From the NCBI GenBank assembly GCA_031835245.1, contig JAVKOQ010000073.1:10001-74000 (forward strand): 64,000 bases of DNA, written 5' to 3'. Positions 53,570 through 64,000 of the stretch are shown here, in pieces. Every line of letters begins with the position of its first letter. The first letter of the stretch is position 1. Under the pieces are notes generated by a model. The model saw only the letters and a program-made list of their open reading frames with translations. It made no database searches and was not told the DNA's origin. The stretch is from Balamuthia mandrillaris (Eukaryota > Discosea > Longamoebia > Balamuthiidae). The position numbers were made by a program, and so were the translations under genes.

Positions 53570-56339
53570 ATCTCCCCATTTCAACTCTCTTTCTTCTTCT
53601 CAGTTCCTGCTGCTCTCCCTGTTCTCTCTTCTCTGTGCATTCATTCTCAGAGTAACTGACGTTTCGCACACGCAAACAAATAAAGTCAAGAACGTACTTG
53701 GACTTTTGGATGATAGCAAACAACGCCAACATAATGGGTGCTGTCGTGAAGCGGAATTACAAACAGTTTCTGCGCTATATCCTCGAATTCGGGTTCATGC
53801 AGATCCCTACCTCCTTCGTCAACAACATGCTTCACTTCCTCATTGATAAGCTTGCTCTTTGTTTCCGCGAAAGGTTCACTCTCTTGTTGCTTTTCTTGTT
53901 GTTGTTATTCATCTATTCTTTCTTTCTTCCTTTCTTCTTCTTCTTCTTCTTCTTCTTCTTCTTCTTCTTCTTCTTCTTCTTTTGCATTGTACTTCTTGTT
54001 CTTTTTCAAGTTCTTCTGAATTCTATGTGCTCATTTTATTTCTTGCCTTACTGCCATATTTTAATGAAAACAGGTTAACATATTACATGCATCAGCGATA
54101 TTTGAACAGTTTTACATACTATGGCGTGTCGAATCTCGACAACCGCATTGACAATGCTGATCAGTTGCTCACACAAGACATTGAGAACTTTAGCAAAAGT
54201 GTGTCAACCCTTTACTCCAACATCACAAAACCGCTTATGGACGTCCTTGTCTTTTACAATAAGCTGGTCCAAGGCTTTGGCTGGGGAGGTTGCAATTCTC
54301 TCTCACCCGTTGTTTGATTCCTTATTTTAATGTTCTTTTCCTTCGAGCTCGTTTTTATCCTTTGCTTACGTATTATTTAATGCAGGACCAACTCTTATGT
54401 TGGGTTACTTTGTGTTGGCTGGCGCTGTGATGACTAAGCTTCGTTCACCATTCGCCTGGTTTGCTTCCACCCAGGCCAAACTGGAAGGTTTGTGTTTGTT
54501 TATCAATTCCTTTTATACATATAGCATATTTAACAATTAAATATCAAACAGGAGAGTATCGTTATTGTCATTCAAGGTTGATAACACACGGCGAGGAAAT
54601 CGCGTTTTATGGAGGTGGCCTCCGCGAAAAAGGAATTATCAACACTGCTTTCCAAAGAGTACCTATCTCTGCTCGTTCCTTCATTGTTTTCCTCGCTTCC
54701 TTTGCGTTTGTTAACGAAGCTTCTTTGGTTTTAACTTCATTTCAGATGACACGTATCATCAACAAATACCTAAGATTCAGAACGCTATTGGGAGTGTTAG
54801 ATTCTTGTGCCACCAAATACAGTGCCACTCTGGTTGGCTACTTCATTGTAACTGCTCCTATCTTTGATCCTAAACGTGAAAACCGATAGTACGCCACTCC
54901 TGTTCTTTTCTTCCTATTTCATCTTCTTCGGCCGTTTATTCTCTATTTTTATTAGTTGTTGTATTTTTACTTTCTTTTGTCTCACAATCTTGTACCAAAC
55001 AAACAAAGCCTACCTGAACTGGGAGGGGATCCAAAACTCATCATGGAGGACTACACTCGATACATGAGGTTGTTGATAGTGATGGTGAGGGCAGTGGGCC
55101 GGCTGGTAGCAAGTGGCAGAGAACTTTCTCATTTGGCGGGATATACCTCTCGAGTGGCTTTGTTGGATCAAGTGCTGAGAGACATGAGCAAAGGCACTTA
55201 TGTGCGCACTTTGGTCAAGAAGCAAAGCGTGCATACGGAAGAGGAGGAAAAGGAAGAAGGAGAGGGAGGAGAGGAAAGTCGAATCTCTGTTACAGACAAA
55301 ACGGAGGAGAAGACAATGACAGTCGATCCGCTTACTCAACGTGGCAAACTCATCGAAGTGGATGAACGTACGTTTTTTTCCATTATTTTTGTCTTTTCTT
55401 TTTCCTTCTTCACAACTAATCCCACATTTTCTTTTTGTTTGAAAAAAACATAGCAATTATCAAGTTTGAAGACGTGCCAATTATTACTCCGAATGGAGAC
55501 GTTCTTGTGAAAAATCTCAGCTTTGAAATAAAGGCGGGTATGAACTGTCTTATTGCTGGTCCGAACGGCTGTGGCAAAAGGTTTGTTTCCCTCTTTTTGT
55601 AATCTCTGTCCTCTCTTCTTTAACAAGTTTTTCAACAGCTCATTGTTCCGTATTCTCGGCGACTTGTGGCCGTTGTGCGGAGGAACTTTGACTCGCCCAA
55701 AGGTCGAACACCTGTTTTACATCCCTCAAAGGCCTTATCTTGTCATTGGTACTTTATTCCCCTTCCCTTATTCCTCATCTTTTATCTTTTTTCTCTTTAA
55801 TATTTCTTTTTCTGACCTTTGCCAAAAATAAAACAAAGGGACATTGAGAGATCAGATAATATACCCACACACTAAGGAAGAGATGCACAGAGCGGGACTG
55901 ACGGATGAGGACTTGATGGAGTTGGTGAAGAAAGTAGAGTTGGGATACGTCATAAAGCGAGAGGGCGGATGGGACGCCGTTGCCGACTGGTGGGACGTAC
56001 TCTCTGGTGGAGAAAAGCAGAGAATCGCCATGGCAAGGCTCTTCTACCATCGACCCAAGTTTGCTGTCTTGGATGAATGCACCAGGTTTGTTTTCCTCCT
56101 TTTTTTTTCCCCCCTTTCTTATTGTTGTGTTGTTTCGAACTAACGAAAGGATAAAACAAGTGCTGTGAGTATGGACGTGGAGGCAGGCATGTATGAGTAC
56201 TGCAAGGAGATAGGGTGCACCCTGTTCACCATTTCCCACCGCAAGTCGTTGTGGAAGTTCCACGAGTACGTGTTGGAGTTTGACGGACGCGGTGGCTACC
56301 GCTTCTTCCATTTGGACGACTCCTACGAAGGCTTCTAAA
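53195..56339 (+). CDS. ABC transporter subfamily D half transporter
   Basis: Peroxisomal-type half transporters import fatty acyl-CoA and must dimerise. From [11 protein letters not shown] segments include [20 protein letters not shown] and [11 protein letters not shown]. The family blocks [47 protein letters not shown] and [17 protein letters not shown] (EAA-like) follow, then [19 protein letters not shown]. The nucleotide-binding domain has [20 protein letters not shown] (Walker A), [19 protein letters not shown] (signature), [12 protein letters not shown] (Walker B) and [13 protein letters not shown] (H-loop). Acidic linkers are inserted before the NBD ([12 protein letters not shown]). Introns are near 53504-53691, 53873-54073, 55368-55452 and others; one has a (TTC)n run (53937-53980). 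Complete and probably functional. Confidence 0.94.
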
Positions 56340-56507
56340 CAAACACAAACATGCTCATCAACATCAACATCAAGCAAACAACAAACACAGACACCAACAA
56401 CATTTTCTTTCTCCCCTTTTTATCATACCCTTTGCTCGCGTTTTGAACATATTAATACTTTTTTTTAAACAAGAAAATGTTACGAACAACGTTAAGAATA
56501 CACTTTT

Positions 56508-59276
56508 TCACGAAGGAGAAGAAGCTAAACCGCCAGTGAACTTGCTCAAGCGGATGTTCCTGGTGTAAATCTTCTTGTAGAGAAGAAGACCAGCCAGGAC
56601 AACAGCAACTGCGGCCACCACAACCACCACAACCGGCACCACCACCATCAATATGATGTCCACCTCTGCATCGTCTTCATCCTTGTCGTCTCCGTTGCCA
56701 TTTGCCTGACCTTCAAACAACAACCCGAGATCAGGGTCGTATTGAAGCCGTTGTTGGAAGCTTGGGAAGGTGAAAGCAAGGTAGGAAAGATCCTCCGAGA
56801 ACTCTGTGGCTATGCCTCTCTTCTCGCCGTCCACCAAAGCAAAATCCAGGAGACCGATGGTGATCGCAGTTGTGGCCGCTGTCTCCGAGCGAAGCACGTG
56901 TCGGGTCAGACCTGAGTCGGCCAACCGAGAGGCGTCTTCTTCCTTGCTGGTGAATGGGCTTTGAGGGAAGAGTTTGAAGAGGAGTCGAAGGGAGTTGTTG
57001 TCCTGCTGAAAGTCCCAATTCTCCACGAGGATGCTCCACTTGGTGGCGTCTTGCTCCAGCGGGAAGATAACGTCGGCAAAGGAGACTTTGGAGCCTTGGG
57101 GGAGGTTTTCGAAGGACCATTCCAGCCTGGCCCCTTCGGGAAGAACAGCGGAGAAGAAAGACCCATCATCGGAAGTGGAGGAGAAGTTTTCTTTGGGAAG
57201 CAACTTTGAAACCACTTTATCTCCTTCTGCGTTTATCTCCGTTGCCGAGGCAAACTCTGCAAACAGAGACACGCCAGCTCCTTTCTCTCCTCCTTCCTCA
57301 GGTTGCTGTGAAGGTTCATTCGCTTGAAGAACAAAGTTGGGGGTATGGCTGACAAATCGGGTGATGATGGCCAACTCAGTGCCGTTCCTTGTGGAGACAT
57401 GCTCCGTCGGCTCCATCAAAAAGACAGCAAGAGCGATGCCCATCCTGCTGATGGTCCGCACCAAAGGGCTCTCCAGCGTCGAGTCGAATTGACACACCAC
57501 CCTTTTGCTCTGCGTATCCAACGAAGAATGCGATGCTGGCAACGGCATCCATCCCCCTCCTTCCTCCGGCAAGGCCGTTTCCTCGTTGAGAGAGTAATAC
57601 CAAATAACAGGAACGGCTCGTTGGTTCTGTTCGGCAGCCTCCACCACTCTAACACAATCCTCGCTGTTCGTTTGGTTGTAGGGCATCGAAATGGAGAGGG
57701 TGACATTATCTTCCAATGGTGGGACGTAACGTATCTGAAAGAAAGGCGTGCATATCATCGGAAAGAAAGGTTGTGCGAAAGGAGCTGAGGCGTAGATGCC
57801 AACGCTCCATGGATAGAGAGGTTTATCATCCGTTCGTATGGAGCTCGCCTGCAAGCCTTCCAGGTCTATCTCTGGATACTCGAATCCTATGGGTCCTATC
57901 TCGCTTCTCGGAGTCTCGCGAAGAAGGAGAGGAGCTCCTAGTCTCGTGCGAAAGGCTTGGTCATTGTTGTATAACAACTCCCGCGATGTTCCCTCACCCC
58001 AATAGTTCCCGTCCAATGCAAACGTCTCCGGCCCTTCTCCTTCGACTCGAATCTGAGCTGTGGTTCCTGAACCACCTCCTGAGGCCGCTGCTCCGTTGTT
58101 CCCAAACATGTTGTTATGTTTCAGGTCTAGAGAGGCCATCATAGGAGAGAGCACGTGCACCGCATATTGTTGGCATCCCGTCACGTGACTGTTCTTCACG
58201 CTGAAGAAGCTTGTGTCAAATGATTGAATCACCATAGCAGAACCGCCGATATTGCTGAAGATGTTGAACTGAAGGTCGATGCGAGCCACGCCGGCTAAAC
58301 GGATGTCGATCGAGTTTTGAAGAGTGTCGGAGAAGATGCAACGGTCGATTTTGGTGTAGTTGGTAGCTGTTGTGGAGGAGGCTACAAAGTCGCGGGCGTT
58401 GGAGTAGAAAGAGCATTGCCAGAGGTGAAGCCGGGCTTGCTTGGTGGCGCTTGAAGAGGATACGTCTATTGCTATGGAGCCTTCTTGGAATGTGCATGAA
58501 TCCACCAGAATCCAACCTTTTATGCATTGAAGAGAGCATAAGCATAACAGCAGAAGCGGAAGAAGAAGAAGACGAAAGAAAGAAGAAAGCAAAATGAAGC
58601 ACAAGAAGAACAAGAACAAGAACAAGAAGAAGAACAAAGAATTACCATCTACAGCGACGTTGATGAAAGTAACATCGGCACCGTTGAATGCTTTAAAATA
58701 ATTGTTCCATGCTATCACGTCAAAGTTTGCTGTGGCGAGCTTGATGACCGTATGAGCACCAGCATCGCTGCAGTAGTCTTCGAATACAATTCTCTTCAAG
58801 TGAGAAGAAAAATGAAATACAAGAAAGCAACATTAAGAAGAACGAAAGAACAAATGAAGAAAGAAAGGAAGAAAGAAAAAAACAATACATACACGAAGCT
58901 CAAACACTCGCGAAAGAGAGAAAAAGGCAAACGGTGAAAGAGGAGGAGCGGAAGGACAATTTTGGGACAACCGTATGACGCTTCCCGGATCCTCTCCCAA
59001 CAACTTCTCCACGTTCGGGTGGACCGCTATGTTATCCGCCACGGCAGCGCTCATCTCGTAACCGTCCTTCACCCAAACCGTTTGCCAGCTTCCAGCCTCG
59101 AGGGCTTGCTTCAGGGCGAGCGGGCCTTCCTGGCAAGGCGAGCCTATAACAGCGGAACATTCTCCTGTGTTGGCCACCCAGACGTCCGCTGCCGCGGTGA
59201 GAAGAACGCCATGCTGCCACAGCTGCAACCACAAAGCAATGCAGAACAAGCACAGAGTGGAGTTGGTTCTTCCCAT
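56508..59276 (-). CDS. Parallel beta-helix type I membrane protein
   Basis: From ATG 59276, the signal peptide is LCLFCIALWLQLWQHGVLL. The mature region contains a run of right-handed beta-helix turns: IDVSSSSATKQARLHLWQCS, FYSNARDF, NSIDIRLAGVARIDLQFNIF, MVIQSFDTSFFSVKNSHVTG, VHVLSPMMASLDLKHNNMFG and the helix-capping ALDGNYWGEG motif seen in polymorphic-membrane/autotransporter-like repeats. Further beta domains follow. A TM helix (VVVPVVVVVVAAVAVVLAGLLL) and a short basic tail (KKIYTRNIRLSKF) end it. Introns are near 58890 (TC-rich) and 58540-58640. A cell-surface or endolysosomal adhesin/receptor is inferred; catalytic residues of pectate-lyase type are not evident. No named family is assigned. 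Confidence 0.75.
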
Positions 59277-59418
59277 GTAACGTTTGCTTTCTTGTTTTTC
59301 TTCTTTTTTCAAATGTCCTATATTAATTAAATAACTAAAAACAAAGCTGCAGCAAAGAGAGGAGAAGAAAAAAATAAGGCGTGGTGGAACACAAAAACTG
59401 ATAAAGAAAGGAGAAACA

Positions 59419-59764
59419 TTAGTTGAGGGCCAGGAGAGAAGCGGCTGAAAGAGGAGGAGGTGCAATCATGTCCACGCTCTGCTCCTCGGCAATGGCAAAA
59501 GGAATGTTCCACGTGATGTTGGCGGCAATGCCGATCCCAAACAGGTTGTAGTACACTTGAGAAGACTTGATGGTCACGCCTTCGATGGACGGCAGCACCA
59601 CTCCCTGCTCCAAATGTTCGTTGAGAGCTTTCACGATGATGCTGGCTGCAAAGCCATAAATACCGCTCAAAATATCTGCATTGAAGTCGCCTATTTCTGA
59701 TTTCTGTAAAAGCAACAAAGAGAGAGGGAAGAGAAGTTAAAAAACGAATAAACAAAACAACAAA

Positions 59765-59810
<46 letters not shown>

Positions 59811-61045
59811 AAGACAAATAAACAAAACGGCAATAAACGTACGACTAAAGAAAGACTGGTATTAGCGAGAACGATATTGCCATGCAAGACATTGTCGTGA
59901 ACTTTAGGGTGGCCTGTCGCGTTGAAATTCAACAACAAAGTAAAAACAGGAATGGAAGTGCCGTCCTTTGGGGAGATGACAAACATGTTCAACAGACCGC
60001 TTCCTTCCACAGTCGCCTTGAGAGAAACACGAAAAGAAAGAGGTGAGAACAGAAGAATAAGAGGAAAGGACAGATAAATAGAAGACGTACTCCAGTGGGT
60101 GGACTAATAGAAACTTTAGGCGGCCCTGGATAAGCTCCCAACTTAGCTTTCATCTCGTAGTTGGGATATTTGTCATACAAAGCAGGCACCAAGTCTGTTC
60201 ACAGCCATAAAAAGAAATCAGACAGATGTTTTACACAAACGAAGCAGAGAGGGAGAGAGGAGTCATACATTTCCAAGAAGATGTGTTGAATTGAACAGGA
60301 GATTCTTTAGGTACGTCTTCAGCATGAATGGTGAGATTCATATAACCTGCTTGTTGGAAGATGTAAGAGCCACTGTTGAAGAAGTATTCGCCGACAAAGA
60401 ACTGAATGTGAGAGTATGGGGTCTTGGTATCATCAACAGGAAGGGCGGTTGGTTGCTTAGGATAGATCTGTCCGGTCTTTACGTTATCAAAACGGCCCAC
60501 CATCGGAAGGGTCATAAAGTTATACCCCAAAAGCTGCGTTCAACATCGGTGTTAGGCAAAGCGAATCAAGAGAAGGTAAACAGAGAACAGAAGAGAGACT
60601 GAGACGGAGACTGAGGAGGCAAAAGTAGACAGGAAACGTACTGCAGGTCCCGTTAAGGAATAGTTGAGCGCAATGTCGGTGTGGCGAATATTATAACTTG
60701 TAGGAATGCTATCGATCACTTTATTAATGGCGGCGATACCTTGGTCATTGATTCCGTTTTCTATTCCATGTTGAATAGCGCTTTTAATGCTTCCTCCAAA
60801 CACATGCTTCAACAGATTAAGCATCCAACTGCAACAAAAAAGATTAGAAGATGAACAGAAAGAAGGAACAGACAGATAAACAGTACTCGAGATGGCTTCC
60901 GGAGAAATGAATGCCAAAGCTTGTAATGTGCGCTGAAGTTTCAGAGGATAAAACATTGGGACGGCCTCCTATTTCTCCCAACTTCATCACAACCGTAATA
61001 TCAGCTGTACGACTGTTAGTCAGGCTCACCACAGAGATTGACAGA

Positions 61046-61085
<40 letters not shown>

Positions 61086-61248
61086 GGAAAGAGAAATGGA
61101 AGCGCTGCCACTGGCACTTGGATGAGGCCAAATATGTTCTCTACCATGCCAATGAGCAGATACGGATGCAGACACTCCTGACCTATGTTTCAGAGTGTTC
61201 AAAAAAAAGTGAGAGGGGAGGAAGAAAGAGCTTAAAGAGAGAAGAGAA

Positions 61249-61294
<46 letters not shown>

Positions 61295-61956
61295 ATGAAG
61301 AGCTACAAGTAGAACACAAAGAAAAGTAAAGGCGTACGTCTGAAAGGTAAGGTAGCCTTGGTGCTCCTTCAGCGACAAATTCAGGTTCTCCATGTTCAAG
61401 TTCTTGACATAAATGCTACTAACGGACCAATCGATGCTGTCTTTAGAGCCATGTGCGTCAGGTACGTTAATTACCACGGAAGGTAGCTTCTTGATCAAAA
61501 ACTTAAGCCCAACGCTGCTCATATAATCCAACCCTGATTGAGAAATGACGCTCATCAATCCTGGTTTGAGAGAATCGTTCTCTTGCTCGTCGTCGCCAAA
61601 AACAAGGTGGGTCAATGAAGAATCAGTAGAGAAGCATGCAATCTGTCTTTGTATATCTTCCTCCGTGACCACGATCGTATTAGCGCCTTGTTCATCGAGG
61701 AGTGGCCAGGGATGCTCTAGAAAAGCGGATTGATAGGTGATGTTGGCGGAGAGGGAGAGATAGCTGTTGGCATAGCTTAGGCTTGAGCCCACAAGATTAA
61801 CGCTTCCTGGTGTGTACGGAATGGCCATCACTCCGTGTTCTAAAAGGCTGTTCAAGAAAGGAACGCCCAAAGTGTTGATGGCCATACTTAACAATGTGTC
61901 CAAAAGACTGAGATCAAATTCTCCTACAGAAGATTTCTTCACATGAAGAAAGTGTA

Positions 61957-62025
<69 letters not shown>

Positions 62026-62265
62026 CCGTACAAAAAGGCCAATTCCAAAGTTAAGTTTGGCGATACTGCCATTAACGAACGTCCCGGTGAAGTTGCTTTG
62101 CAAGGAAGCTTTGCCAACAAGGGACCCATTAATGTACAAACTAAAGGCAGGGAATGCTGTTCCGTTTGTTGGGGAAACAACCCACATGCTCAAAAGCGTC
62201 GTAGCATTCACAATTATCTATAAAAGGGTTGAGTGATATGAAGAAAATCAATGGCAAAGAAAGGG

Positions 62266-62303
<38 letters not shown>

Positions 62304-64000
62304 AACGAGAAGAGAGGGAACACATACGCCAGTGGATGTGATTGTAGTTGTTGGGGCAGAGGGATAGGGACTAAGAGTTGCTTTCATACCCCAATTAGGA
62401 TACATCGAGTATAGCTTTGGAATAACAACTGTATAGTCTCTTGTTAGACAACCAACTCAATATCAATAAAGTGGAGAGAGGGAGAGAATAAGAGGAAAGA
62501 ATAAGAGGGGAGAGAGGGAGAGAGAACATTGCCAAGAGGAAGTATTCAACTGGATGGGAGAAGCCGATGGTATATCTTCTGGGTTGATGGTGTAATTCAA
62601 GTATCCAGCTTGAGTTAGACTGTAAAACGCGCTATTGAGGACGTAGTCGCTGAGAAATGCCTGTGCGTGAGAATATTTAGTTGTGTCACTGTGAGTAGGC
62701 AATGGTCCTGCTCTTCCAGCATAGGGCGCTCCTTGTGTTGCGTAAACTGTTCCGTTTAACGGCAGACTTACGAGTCCCTTTCCCATTACCTTTGTAGAAC
62801 AGTAAGTTACAGAGGAAGGGAAGAAGAAGAACAAGAAGAAGAAGAAGAATAAGAGAGAGATCATTGCTAACCTCTTGCATCACGAGTCCATAATCGAAGA
62901 AAAGGTCGGTATAAGGGATCGGTGCAGCCATGGGCAAGCTTTGCAGAGCAGCGTTAATGCTGGCTTGTCCCTGAGAGCTAAGTCCAGCAGCCATAGCATC
63001 TTCTATAGCATTTTTGATGTCGTGTTTGAAGAAATCTTTAATCTTGTTCAACACCCAACTGCAAAAACGACAGTCAACATATTTGCAAGCAGAACAAGAA
63101 GAAGAACAAGAAGAAGAACAAGAAGAAGAAAGAGCAGAAGAAGAAGAACAAGAAGAACAAGAAGAAGAAAAGCGTTACTCTAAATCACTGCCATGAAAGT
63201 CCATATCAAAGTCATCGATATCAACCTTGGCCTTACGCACGCCAACGATGGGTCGTCCATTCTTCACACTCGGCAGAAACAGCGCCGCCAAATCAACTTT
63301 GTTTTTAGTTTTAAAACGTCTTTTAGCCAAAACGAATAACACGCCAAAAGCCGAAAGTTAAAAAAAAACAAACAAACAACGCACACTTGAGCTTTATCTT
63401 GGCAGAGCCATGGGCGCTGGGATGAGGCCAGATGGACTCTTTGGCAGACCAGTCGCACTTCACCGTGGCTTTCACGTTTTTGCTGGTGGCGGCGTTGGTT
63501 TTTGATGAACAGAAAAAAAGATAAGAAAAATTAGAAAAAAAAAAGAAAAAAAGTTAATATTACCGTGCACAATCAAGTTTTTCCGAATTTCTGGGTTTAT
63601 CCATATTTTCTCACATAGAACAAGTGGGAAAAAAAGTATTTTGGAAAAACTTGAAAGTGCTGGGTAATAATAAATAATAAAAATAGAATAGAAAAAATAT
63701 AAAAATATAATAATAATATAACAAATATAACAAATATAAAAAATATACAAATATACAAATAAAAAAATAAAAAATAAACAAATATAAAAATATAAAAAAA
63801 ATATTAAAAATATTAAAAATTAAAATATTAAAATATTAAAAATATATAAAAAATTTAAAAATTTAAAAAGAAAAGAAAAAGAAAAAGAAAAGAGAGAAAG
63901 GAAGCAAAACGCACAAGCCAAGAAGGATGCCGCTGGCGTCCAGGATGACCCTAACGTTCTCGGCAGGGGGCAGGGCCACCTCCACCTCGATGTGCTTCAC
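59419..64000 (-). CDS. Two-unit BPI/LBP-family lipid-binding protein (5' end outside window)
   Basis: The BPI/LBP/CETP family has paired barrels binding lipid or lipopolysaccharide. Two complete-looking units lie in one gene. The first, nearer the right edge, has IEVEVALPPAE..., SIWPHPSAHGSAKI, the SWVLNKIKDFFKHDIKNAIE helix, and a second barrel up to SSVGEFDLSLL..HGVMAIPYTPG. The second unit starts in the same open frame (61942-61232): LKPGLMSVISQSGLDYMSSV, then HIWPHPSASGSASISL, SWMLNLLKHVFGGSIKSAIQ and the second barrel GDFNADILSG..IEGVTIKSSQVYY, stopping at 59419. In neither unit do I see the Cys pair that vertebrate members use for a disulfide. (GA)n on the + strand (CT on the coding strand) fills several introns. 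The start codon lies beyond 64000. Confidence 0.85.
63500..63920. other. AT-rich intron of the BPI gene
   Basis: This stretch of about 400 bp is nearly pure A/T with TATAAA/ATAATA repeats and no supported frame. It sits between BPI exons, after ASGILLGL on the right and before SKNVKATVK on the left. It is the only strongly AT-rich intron in the window; the others are C/T-rich on the coding strand. Confidence 0.6.

Noticed and set aside
63090-63175. GAA-repeat cluster considered as a CRISPR-like array
   Set aside because: It is an imperfect GAAGAACAA microsatellite in a BPI intron with no distinct spacers.

Overview
This window is nuclear DNA of a free-living-type protist. The evidence is spliceosomal GT-AG introns in nearly every gene, use of the standard code, short telomere-type CCCTAA arrays, and an all-eukaryotic gene set (Arf GTPase, RNase P/MRP subunit Rpp29, ETF-ubiquinone oxidoreductase, USP deubiquitinase, DHX57-type helicase, ABCD transporter). 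An actin-fragmin-kinase-type catalytic domain, a family best known from slime moulds, plus amoeba-like gene content, make an amoebozoan the best guess. Balamuthia/Acanthamoeba-like Discosea would fit; this is inference, not proof.

Layout. Positions 1-2600 are a decayed subtelomere-like block: 130-bp direct repeats that each end in CCCTAA arrays, tandem monomers with small hairpins, and a 560-bp pyrimidine tract. Positions 2600-3900 hold remnants of a minus-strand coiled-coil gene and a perfect 43-bp inverted repeat. From 4 kb on the window is gene-dense, with spacers of about 85-580 bp: USP47-like deubiquitinase (+), a secreted unknown (-), ETF-QO (+), a multipass membrane protein (+), 2-Cys peroxiredoxin (+), a CRAMP1/TKI1-like SANT protein (+), a PH domain-acid lipase fusion (+), a helical unknown (-), a Gly/Pro-rich small protein (+), lysosomal alpha-mannosidase (-), a CDC123-like ATP-grasp protein (+), a PET100-like protein (+), a multipass membrane protein (-), Rpp29/POP4 (+), Arf (+), a UBA/RWD/DExH helicase (+), a pyruvyl-transferase-like type II membrane protein (-), a frameshifted leucine-rich-repeat gene (+), a small membrane ORF (-), an actin-fragmin-kinase-like gene (+), a cardiolipin-synthase-like PLD (+), a PH/Ser-rich protein (-), an ABCD half transporter (+), a beta-helix type I membrane protein (-), and a tandem BPI/LBP gene (-) that runs off the right edge.

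The genes do not form an operon-like system. Several share endolysosomal or cell-surface lipid and glycan themes: acid lipase, alpha-mannosidase, BPI-type lipid-binding protein and a beta-helix surface protein. That is typical of a phagotroph, but the clustering may be chance. The strongest novelty candidates are the PH-lipase fusion, the two-unit BPI polypeptide, a 14-nt microexon in Arf, the NZF zinc finger inside a USP catalytic domain, and the strong strand bias of (CT)n tracts in introns. Exon boundaries were placed by eye from reading frame, GT-AG sites and family alignment. Those given to the base are checked for phase; others are marked approximate.
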